In this document: piece by piece, positions 54,966-64,000 of the stretch
How positions within the stretch are numbered: position 1 is the first letter of the stretch
How the letters are laid out: the number at the start of each line of letters is the position of its first letter
Source of the DNA: Chlorops oryzae
Lineage: Eukaryota; Arthropoda; Insecta; Diptera; Chloropidae
Direction of reading: 5' to 3'
DNA: 64,000 bases
Assembly (NCBI GenBank): GCA_020466095.1
Contig: CM035808.1
Span: 16,965,853-17,029,852, forward strand
Made by a program: the position numbers and the translations under genes
The notes under the pieces: model-generated
What the model saw: only the letters and a program-made list of their open reading frames with translations
What the model was told of the DNA's origin: nothing
Database searches by the model: none

Positions 54966-55478
54966 TGAAGCTTTTTTTTGGCACGAGTGGTAAATGTTGT
55001 AAAACGAGGCGCAGCCGAACAATATTTTCCGCAATCGCTTCGGACTTGCGTTAATAATTTGGCTTGCACTAAACTGCTTTAATTTGTTGGTGCTTGTTGT
55101 TGCCTTCTTGCATTCTTTATTCACTTAAATGCTCCAATTTAGGCTTTTTTGGATGTTGTTATTTGTTGCTGCATTCCTTATTCCGATCAGCACAGTGAGC
55201 TCACGACATGTGTGACATGATCACAACAAGGGGATACCATAAAAATTTTCATTGATTCGATCAATCACGCTTGCGAATGCTTTTGCACAAGTTATACTTT
55301 TACATGAAGTAGGATCCCACATTTGTTTTCCCTTACTCACTTCATCAGCAGATAAATTTTTTAACCAGTTAATTGCTTCCTTACATGAACATTGGGGTAA
55401 GCAAGTTTCTCCAGGTGATCATGCAAAAGCGAAAGAGGCTTCTAAAACTCCAGTCAAACTGATGATGAAAAAAGATAC
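54966..55478. other. gene-free stretch
   Basis: I see no recognised gene. A plus-strand frame (55252-55524) reads LLTSSADKFFNQLIASLHEH but matches no family I know. Confidence 0.3.
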
Positions 55479-55640
55479 ACAGAATCTTTTGTACGTTATA
55501 CAAACAATTTTTTACTCAGTATAACAAATTCGTTGTTAAAACTCAGCATATCACACTTTTCGTTGTTATAAGCACTTCATTTGTGTGCGACAATTTTTTC
55601 AACAACGATTTGTAATATCAATAAACAAAACTGTAGCAAA
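55479..55640 (+). mobile_element. end B of the foldback-type element, solo
   Basis: ACAGAATCTTTTGTACGTTA and the following AACAAATTCGTTGTTAAAACTCAGC match the complement of 51046-51142. No partner end is visible. Confidence 0.65.
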
Positions 55641-56518
55641 ACAACAACCCCACATTATTACAGAATTAATGATCGAGTCGCATATCTCCCGGTCGTAGTG
55701 GTCGCATCTTAAAGTAGTCGTGACAAACGAACGGTCTTATGAAAATGTCTCCTCCATCCCAGATAAGTCGATTCATGCAGTGTTTTTACAGCAGTTGAAA
55801 ACTTAGTCTCTCATTCTCGCAATCTCTGAATGATGGGCTTAGGTTTACTTCCACTTTGTTTCAATGAAGTATTCGTCGCCCCTGATATTCTTGAACATTG
55901 ATCTCACTTGGCTTCCAAGTGCATTATATTCCCACCCGGGGTCTTGAGATTGAACAGCAAGTAATGCAAATACTGCTTTCGAATTTGGTTGATCCTTTCG
56001 GAAGGAGAGATTTCCATACAGACTGATTTTATTGGGGCTAAACTCAAAATGTTTAATACCCCCGTTTTAAGTCTAGAAGGAAAATCATAAAAATTGCTCT
56101 GGCTTCTGTAAAATGAAGTCGCAGATTTGCATGAAAGTAATGACAGGATAAGGGCCGCAGGATATCGCATTGAACCAAAGCTGTTTTTCAGCTGCTGTTA
56201 TACCGAGTGGATATTGGGGCTGGGTGGTTGGGATCTGCTTCATAAATTCTTACGGTTCTGTGAATCGACATTTGACATTACTTTAGTATATATGCTCACA
56301 TTTCTCTTTCGTGAAATACAGGAAGTTTGTTTAAAATCCTGCAAAAACTTTTCGTTGTACAGGATTTAGTTTTTCAAGCACCTAGCTTATAGGCTAGGAA
56401 TTCATTTATGTGAAACAGTTTGGTGCCTCTAAAGCAGTGTCGGCCAAATTTCGATTTTCTTAGCACATGTGCTTGAGAGACCGAATTCTGCCAGCGCAGC
56501 AGTCGCACACGTATAGAA
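55641..56518. other. gene-free stretch
   Basis: I see nothing I can support here on either strand. Confidence 0.35.
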
Positions 56519-56791
56519 GGAAGGCTCTTGGACCAGATGGTATACCTGCAGAGTTTTGGAAGCAAATAGGCCATATAAGGTTTGAGTGGTTAGCTGTTTT
56601 ATTTAACAAAATCAAAAGCGGTAATTCTATGGGGAAATAGTTATCTTATACCATTATTTAAGGGTAAAGGTGATAGTCGCGAGTGCAATAATTATCGTTC
56701 TTATGACCCACACACTGAAGATTTATGAGGGTGTCTAGAACTCGCGATTACGCCAAATAGTTGGGCTTAATCAGAATCAGTGTGGATTTGT

Positions 56792-56807
56792 AGAGTAAAA
56801 ATCAACT
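56792..56807. repeat. target duplication, left, of nested LINE
   Basis: AGAGTAAAAATCAACT here equals 57405-57420. The first two bases may belong to the element, so the duplication is 14-16 bp, normal for a LINE. Confidence 0.85.
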
Positions 56808-57404
56808 TCTTCTTCTTCTTGCGTGTTTAACTATCCCGGTCTATCCCGTGGTCCGCAAAACGCGACCAGCTCCTCCATTTTGTTCTGTTGGTTGCATCAT
56901 CCGAAATAAGTCCTACAGCCTCTGCGTCCCATTTTATTGTGTCCATCCAGCGCCCGTGTGTGCCTCGGACGCCCCCGTTTTCTGCAACCTTGAATTTCCA
57001 GTGCGTAGCCTTTCTTTGCCAAAGTCTCCTGCATTTGCTCTCAGGGCGTGTCCATACCAGCGTAGCCTTGCTTCTCGCATTTTCCCAATAATTGGCGCAA
57101 CTCCATAGCGTCTACGGATGTCTACGTTTTGAACATGATTAAGACGAGTGAGTCCGGATATCCAGCGAAGCATCTTTGTTTCCATAACGCTAACCTTTCT
57201 TTCTGCTACTTTCGTTGCTGGTAGACATTCGGTACTATAAAGAGCGACTGGCCTGATGACTGTGCGGTCAATTTTGGATTTTAAGCGGTCGCTTATCTTT
57301 TTATCGCACATAACACCAGTCGTTGAACGCCACTTAAGTCAAGCGGCTTAACTCTCGCAGTAACTTCGCGAGTGATCGTCCCGTCAGCAGAAAGTGTCGA
57401 CCCA
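56808..57404 (-). mobile_element. nested 5'-truncated RTE-type LINE
   Basis: About 597 bp, same family and 3' end (CTTCTTCTTCTTG on the plus strand) as 30057-31026. The frame 57311-56934 reads MCDKKISDRLKSKIDRTVIR, LYSTECLPATKVAERKVSVM, MLRWISGLTRLNHVQN, the part after the reverse transcriptase. It is more intact than the 30-kb copy, which lacks the LNHVQNVDIRRRYGVAP segment. Confidence 0.88.
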
Positions 57405-57420
57405 AGAGTAAAAATCAACT
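57405..57420. repeat. target duplication, right, of nested LINE
   Basis: Exact copy of 56792-56807. Confidence 0.85.
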
Positions 57421-58470
57421 GTAGATATGCAATTCAGAGTTTGAGAATTTTGATAGAAAACTACAGAGATTCTAGGAGCAATTTGCATATGGTTTTCATA
57501 GGCTTAGAAAAGGCATTTGATAGGGTCTCTAGGGATATTTCAGTTAAAGTCGGCGTACATCAAGGCAGTGTAGTTAGCCCGTTTTTGTTTAACATTGTTT
57601 TGGATTATCGTTTGAAAGATCTCGTGAATGAACCAAATGTTACTTCTTTGTTTTTCGCAGATGATTTAGTGATAGCCAGTAGCAATGTCTTAGACTTACA
57701 GGATACTTTGAATAAATGGAGCAGCTCTTTGGAGAGCAACGGTAACTGAGCTGTTTGTTCTCTGATCCTGATGTTAGTAACTTAGTCTACAATGACCAAA
57801 GAGTTATACATTCAGTGATTAGTGTAATGAGCGTTCATAATTAGCTGTTCGACATTGTAAAAGGTGCAAGAAGTAGAAGTTTAGGATATCAATCTTAAAG
57901 TTGATTCAATAATAAATCAAGGTGGGGATTGTTCAGATGATGTTGCACATAGGGTAGGATTCGGGTGGATGAAGTGGAAGGAAAATTCAGGTTTTCTTTG
58001 TGATCGGTGGATGCCACTTAAGCTAAATGGAAAATTTTGCACAACTGTAATTAGACCAGCTTTGACATAGGGCACTCAGTGTTGGACAATGTACGAATGG
58101 TATAAAAGAAAAATGACAGCCACTGAAATGAAAATGTTGAGAATTACAATGGTAACACACCCGTATAAGGTCTTCCTTTATTCTACGAAGTCTAAAAAAT
58201 TTTAATTCAATTGTGGAACAAATCGAAATAAACTTTTGGTATTGTCATATCAAAAAACGACCTGAATCGGGTTAAAAAAGCAATAGCAGTATTGGTATAC
58301 CATGGTATTAGGACAAGGGGTAGGAAAAAGAATTCGTGGGTTAGTCAGATATCAAAAGTAGGTCATCGAATAGGTTAACAATTGAGGCAGTTCAAGATAG
58401 GATAGCTTGCTAGAGCTCAGCTAGAGCTAACCCCCTACGCGCGGGAGCTTTGTCAGCGCAATAAAATGTG

Positions 58471-60860
58471 ATTTGTTTTGCAAACAAATTTTTGCAGAGC
58501 AAAAATAGTTGCTCTTTAAAGGTAGTTAGTTAGTTCTCCATGTGTTTTCTTTGAATTCTCTTCGATTTTAACCTTTTTACCGACGCTACTTACTCTTAAA
58601 GTTTGCTGATCTACTTTTATACGGCTCTAATAAAATGGCTATAAATCAACGAGGACATTAATGAAGTGGTCTGTACATAACCCATAATTTCCACGTCACG
58701 TAACTGAACTGTGAGATAGTCGAAAAGTCTACTAAACGTACAATAATTGCAACGCATTTTCATGGAATCTCGTGGTCTGAGGAAAGTTGCTGCGACATGT
58801 GGAAAGAAAACGAGATATATAAAAGGGCGTTTGCAGCTGTATTACTGGCCTATTATTTGGCACTTACACTACACTCACTCAACTCATAAATATATTTTTC
58901 AATGTCGTTTTTATTGATACCCACCAAAACAATGTTGTCTCTAGGTATTATGTGTAGTATGTTAGAACGTATAAGAAGAGACAGCATCAACGGTAGTCAC
59001 CTACCCAACATACAACAATCAACAATTGCAACTGTTGGCAGCTTAACGTTCGTGCGCGGAAGAGCTTTCTTAATGTGGCTTTTATTGTCCAGAAGCGGAT
59101 TTTTATTGCTTCTCCAAAGGAAAATCCGGAAGTGGTTTCTTTTCGGCGTTCGAATAACGTCATTGCGTCTGTAAGTGTAAGCACTACTCTGTCGTTTCGT
59201 ATGTAACGTTATAAAAATGGCTGTCAAAAAGCAATAAGCATCAATTCTGATTTTTATGATTTGCTTTCGTTTTTCGTCCAGCACTGATTTTGAAATTGCG
59301 CTCAACGACGACGGTGACGGCGGTTTCACAAATTCGCAAATGTCCAGTCGTATTATTTGATTTCAATTTGATGAGTATTTATGTTGAGCTTACAAAAAAT
59401 GAAGAAATAAATGTTGTAATGTATAGCAATGGGGAATTTGTTCCATAACATAAAGAACGAAAAAACCTAATGTTGGTCGAGATTAGAGATAGGCGCGGCG
59501 GAATAGGCCTGAGGCATCTGAGGGATATGAAATTGAAGTTTCTAGTCGCGTTAAAGCGTAAAACAAATTTCTGGGTAAAAATGCTCAATACCTTCGGGCA
59601 ATATTTTTAATAAAAAATGGGAAAATGCGATGCTTGAGCCTTTTTTTTTTTAATTAGAAAATATACTTTGATAAAAAGATGCTTTTCTTTTTGTATTTTT
59701 TCCTCAAAATTGTGCCTTAAAATCTTGGTGGAAAAACAAAAAACTCCCCTTGCTGATACATTCGTGAAACCTGCACCGCACATTAGTTCACTGAAGAAAT
59801 TATCCTTCCCCTTGAACGAAAAATGAAAGCACTTAATGCGTAGCAAACGAAATCTGGCCGAATTATATGAATCTTATACATTTGATGAACTCTGATAATG
59901 AATATAAACTTTACCACTTTAAAGCTAATGGCAATGCAGCATAACTAATACTCACGGAAGTCCGCCACAAAGGCGTACCGATGTGTGGAGCCCCATGAGT
60001 CGTATGTAATGACGAAATCTCCCTCTGGGTTTCAAGAACACTTGGAACAAATCTTTCATCAGGTGAACGCCGATGAATTGATGAAAATAGTGCCCACAGC
60101 ATTTCCGGTGAGACTGCGACCATTTTCATTTGCCAATCTTACTGTAAATCGCCCTCGATCTGTGCCGTAACATTTAAATTTTAAAGCTAAACATTATGAA
60201 GCTTGCGGTTTCTAAGACTCCTGTGTTTTGGCATAACTTCTTGCATAACTTCTTGCAAATATGTATATTAGGGCGGGTCGATTCATTTTTCGCATAACAA
60301 TAGGGAAATTTTCTTAGAATTTTCTGTAGATTATGATTTTTTGCTATACCAAGAAAATTTTCCTTATCAACCACGGTCCTAAAATCAATCCCTGTTCCGC
60401 GCAAATCGACCTTAATATTTGTCAACGACGATAAGTTTGCATTGAAATTTGTTTTCGTTTTTCCGTAGATTACGATTTTGCTATGCCATTTTTGATTTTT
60501 TTCCACCCACATAAATCTACCTGCTCTAATGTATCTACATATTTTCACAAAATTCACAATTTAAAAAACCTTCCCCATATAAAAGGTCTCTTTCCTAAAT
60601 TCCCCTGTAAAAAATTCAAAGCAAAGTTTCAATGAACTCATTTTTATGAAGGGGTTAAATTGTTAGGTATTGCTCTTAAATATAACATAGCATAGGCTAA
60701 GATTATCACTCTTCCGGATGACTCTTCTTAAACGTTTAGGTTTTTTTTTTTGCCTCCGCTCTATATTGTGTTCTATGATATTCTTCGGTTTGCGGTTTCG
60801 AGCAGTCGTATAAGGACCAGAACTCTGGAGAGTTTCGTGGAGGTCCTTGAATTGAACAAA
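58471..60860. other. stretch with one promoter-like site, no recognised gene
   Basis: Apart from the TATA-like site at 58816, I see no supported gene. A 90-codon frame at 58902-59174 starts about 85 bp after that site and ends just before a GTAAGTG donor-like sequence. It might be a small first exon. No domain is recognised. Confidence 0.3.
58816..58827 (+). promoter_or_regulatory. TATA-box-like core promoter candidate
   Basis: TATATAAAAGGG followed by GCGTTTGCAGCTGTATTAC is a near-ideal TATA element. An ATG-started frame begins at 58902. Confidence 0.35.
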
Positions 60861-60867
60861 CAAAATA

Positions 60868-61092
60868 TTTTTCAAACCAAAAAGCTATTTTTTATCACGT
60901 CCTCGTTGTTGCTGCTGTTGAGAAAACTGTCAAAATACTGTGGAACTTCTTCACAGTTGTTACATTTCTTTTGCGATGTTTTCATCGCATCCTTTTTCTA
61001 AAGCATATGAAAGTCTGTTGATTGCCTTCGTAATTTCTCGGTTGCCATCTTCCATATAAGCAGTTTTCGGATGACACTCATCCCTTACCACT
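60868..61092 (-). repeat. repeat shared with 22941-23170
   Basis: About 225 bp almost identical to 22941-23170. The minus strand reads ECHPKTAYMEDGNREITKAI in both, and here the frame is open from 61193 to 60960. It is probably part of a multi-copy transposon gene with a zeste/Myb-like DNA-binding part. Confidence 0.65.
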
Positions 61093-61115
61093 TTGTTTTT
61101 ATTAGCCCCTTTCAC

Positions 61116-62025
61116 CATGGGTCCATTTCCCAGTAAAAAATAATCAATTTCGATAACTTTGATATACAGTCGTGTTCTAAATAATAAGAACAACCGTTAT
61201 AAGATTGCAAACAGGCTCATTTCTATATTTTTTATAAACATTCTCAGATTATGGGGCTCATAAAAATAAAAGTTACGACAGTCTGGAAGGTGTGAATTGT
61301 TTTTTAGGAGCAATTTTGGCGCTTGAAGTCAAAAAATGCCTATTCGAAAAAATAAGAAAAATTCGAAAATTGCAAAGATTTGGTTTTGAAAACAACCACA
61401 CACAGAGAAAAAAATCAACCAGAAAACTGGTTAAATCAAAAGGAAAAACATACAAAACGGCTTCAACAAGGAATATTTTTAATTTTAACAATTTTTCTTG
61501 TTGAAAAAATAAAAAATTTTCCTTTTGAATCAACCATATTTCAGGTTGAATTGAAATGATAATTTTCAAAAATGGATTTAAATTTAAATTGTTGAACCAA
61601 CCACGGACATAGTTGAAATGACAAGATATTTTTTTTAAAAATTCCAAAAAAAAAAAAACCTATACAAGAAGAAATGTCAAAAAAAATTTAATTAACGTTC
61701 AAAGCAAATGGCCATAGAGCCCTCTGCTGAACATGACCACAAAAATAGCCATCGGATGGACTTCATCCGATTTCGCCACTCCGTTTTGGTGACTGCTTTC
61801 GCAATGCTTAAAAAGTTCTAAGATGAATACATATCTTATATGTCTTATTTTATAAAACAAATGAGAATTATACCGAACGAAAAGAAATGTAATTAAACAT
61901 ATTTCCTTTAAAACCAAAAATTTTGTTTGATCAACAGTTTTCTTTGAATTTCTTCTGTGAAAACGTTCAAAAGACTGTGAAGTAACAACTTGCTTCATCT
62001 TTAAAATAACATGGTTACTTCGCAT
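61116..62025. repeat. 1-kb direct duplication, unit 1
   Basis: It starts CATGGGTCCATTTCCCAG and contains TATACAGTCG, TTACGACAGTCTG, a CACAGAGAAAAAAATCAACC segment and GCCATAGAGCCCTCTGCTG. Unit 2 repeats it with many 1-4 base indels. The units diverge after about 61907. Confidence 0.85.
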
Positions 62026-62125
62026 GTTTCATCGGACTTTCTAAATTATGAAATTTGTTGCACCTTTTATTTTGTTCATCTTTATAATATAAGGGTAATG
62101 CAGAAAATCTGACTTTTTCCCCATT

Positions 62126-63061
62126 CATGGGTCCATTTCCCAGTAAAAAATAATCAATTTCGATAACTTTGATATACAGTCGTTGTTCTAATACTAATAA
62201 GAACAACCGTTATAAGATTGCAAACAGGCTCATTTCTATTTATTTTTTATAAACATTCTCAGAAATTATGGGAGTCTCATAAAAATAAAAGTTACGACAG
62301 TCTGAAGAAGGGTGTGAATCTGTTTTTTAGGAGCAATTTTGGCGCTTGAAGTCAAAAAATGCCTATTCGAAAAAATAAGAAAAGAGTTTTTTCGAAAATT
62401 GCAAAGATTTGGTTTTGAAAACAACCACACAGAGAAAAAAATCAACCAGAAAACTGGTTAAATCAAAAGGAAAAACATAAAAAACGGCTTCAACAAGGAA
62501 TATTTTTAATTTTAACAATTTTTCTTGTTGAAAAAATAAAAATTTTCCTTTTGAATCAACCATATTTCAGGTTGAATTGAAATGATAATTTTCAAAAATG
62601 GATTTAAATTTAAATTGTTGAACCAACCACGGACATAGTTGAAATGACAAGATATTTTTTTTTAAAAATTCCAAAAAAAAAACCTATACAAGAAGAAATG
62701 TCAAAAAAAATTTAATTAACGTTCAAAGCAAATGGCCATAGAGCCCTCTGCTGAACATGACCACAAAAATAGCCATCGGATGGACTTCATCCGATTTCGC
62801 CACTCCGTTTTGGTGACTGCTTTCGCAATGCTTAAAAAGTTCTAAGATGAATACATATCTTATATGTCTTATTTTATAAAACAAATGAGAATTATACCGA
62901 ACGAAAAGAAATGTAATTAAACATATTTCCTTTCAATTCAACCAAAAATGTTGTTGACTCAACCATTTTTCTTTTGAAATTTTTGTTCTGCTCGAAAATC
63001 AAAAGGACTGTGAATAACAATGCGCCCTTTTAAAAAAATCATGGTTAAGTTCGCTCAGTGT
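62126..63061. repeat. 1-kb direct duplication, unit 2
   Basis: Same content as unit 1. Its end ...CGCTCAGTGTG against the inner CACAGAG may mark a MITE (about 62430-63061) that lies in both units. Confidence 0.85.
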
Positions 63062-64000
63062 GCAATACAGCGTGCTTGTATGTTTGGAGCTTTCAATTGC
63101 TCAAGGTGTCTTATGCATTCTAGCATTCGACTTTAGATTACCTTTTGTAACATTATGTGAAAGTTTTTGTAGGTTTTATTCGACCCGTTTTATATTTAAA
63201 TTTTCATTTCTTAAATATTTTTTTGGGCTTAGGGTCCAAGCATTTCTATTACGAAGTTTTAATTTTTAATAAAATTTTTGTCAAAAAAAGCGGCCAGCTG
63301 GCACATAGTGCACTAAAAACAAAGTGGAACAATTTCTTAGTAGGTTGGCTGCAAAGGCGCGCCGTGAATGCCAAAAACAAAATTCCAACACTACCACTTT
63401 TTTTTTACTTATTTATGAATTTTTTTTATTTATTTTATGATCATTAAGAATAATTGAGAACATAAAAATTGAAAAATATGTTGAGCGTGTTCTAAAAAAT
63501 ATTAGCGCTATTAAATTTTTTTCTTATACCGAAACCCATAATGAGCAGATATCTCATTCCTTTCTATTTTCCTCTTAGCATCATATAATCATAGTACTAC
63601 ATAATCAAATGAAAATCACAATATTTCACCGCCAACGGCTGTAAACACCACAATTTCTTGTTCTTGTTCTTGGAAATGAGAAAATCCGTGCACAGAATCA
63701 GGTCGCGAATATTTTATAACGCGTTTCGGATTTTAGCTCACGGCTCACAATTGTCACCGATTTCTGAGAATTCGGACGCATGTGCTAAGCGGGTTTTCAT
63801 GTCTTCGGTTCAAGGTGGTTGCCAATTCCGCAGCCAATTGTAAATCTGGAAAAAAAAATAACGAAGGAAACAAGAAAATTTTTAGAACAAGAAAAAACCA
63901 GTCTCCATAAATTATGGTCATCAAATCAAAAAAAAAAAAATAAATCACATCAGAAGCCTGACGACGGTCATTTAAACGTGTTCTAACCTTAAATTTCAAT
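63062..64000. other. gene-free stretch
   Basis: AT-rich with T and A runs (63398-63435, 63928-63940). I see no supported gene on either strand. Confidence 0.4.

Larger units (their letters stand above)
56519..58470 (+). mobile_element. RTE-type LINE, old, with nested LINE
   Basis: Reverse-transcriptase and C-terminal blocks occur in several frames: KALGPDGIPAEFWKQIG, FKGKGDSRECNNYRS, GVHQGSVVSPFLFNIVLDYR, TSLFFADDLVIASSN, KLNGKFCTTVIRPALT, MKMLRITM. It is interrupted at 56808-57404 by another RTE-type LINE in the opposite direction. Many stops mark it as dead. Confidence 0.75.

Noticed and set aside
55252..55524. 90-codon plus-strand frame as a real gene
   Set aside because: It runs into the solo end of the foldback element at 55479 and shows no motif or splice context.

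Overview
This window is eukaryotic and very rich in transposable elements. It most likely comes from a higher fly (Diptera: Schizophora), possibly a tephritid-like or other non-Drosophila species. The evidence is a nearly complete Himar1/irritans-type mariner, jockey- and RTE-type LINEs, hAT and mariner-superfamily DNA transposons, fly-type dispersed repeats with GTCT/GACA tracts and a GTGGGCGTGGC box, and an exon with a ZAD zinc-finger start. Base composition is AT-rich, introns look like short fly introns, and no bacterial features are present. The species assignment is inference.

Layout. 0-5 kb: noncoding, a TIR element with a tRNA-like core (697-1144), a GTCT repeat and a Penelope-like repeat. 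5.04-8.77 kb: a hAT element with a perfect 8-bp target duplication, decayed transposase and a nested Himar1-like mariner (5842-7135). 8.8-18 kb: dispersed repeats and microsatellites, no recognised gene. 18.2-19.5 kb: a hammerhead-ribozyme motif and a 782-bp hAT MITE. 20.7-26.4 kb: a duplicated minus-strand module with TATA box, 13-nt first exon, 80-nt second exon and CAG-type repeat. Between its copies lie a zeste/Myb-like segment and a transposon-type ORF. 27-31 kb: transposase and RTE LINE remnants. 35.3-36.7 kb: a hAT element with a recognisable C-terminal domain. 36.8 and 40.5 kb: two more hammerhead motifs. 37.7 kb: a ZAD exon.

38.16-39.2 kb (minus strand) encodes a Fanzor, the eukaryotic TnpB-type RNA-guided nuclease. 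RuvC-I, II and III and the zinc ribbon are readable in one frame, a WED-like part lies upstream in another frame, and a second Fanzor fragment is fused at the 5' end. 39.5-46.2 kb holds three broken pieces of an orthomyxovirus PB1-like polymerase (an endogenous viral element), mixed with a mariner, a LINE piece and a 507-bp hAT MITE. 46.77-48.55 kb holds the only long undamaged gene model: a two-exon, 541-codon minus-strand gene I cannot assign.

48.8-52.9 kb is a jockey-type LINE. It is split by a 1,035-bp foldback-type element whose centre matches the flank of the PB1-like copy at 40 kb. 53-55 kb is a decayed mariner-superfamily transposon. 56.5-58.5 kb is an RTE-type LINE with a second RTE LINE nested inside it, flanked by a 14-16 bp target duplication. 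61.1-63.1 kb is a 1-kb direct duplication.

Most of the window is layered transposon insertion. The candidates for host function are the two-exon gene at 46.8-48.5 kb, the ZAD exon and possibly the duplicated minus-strand module.
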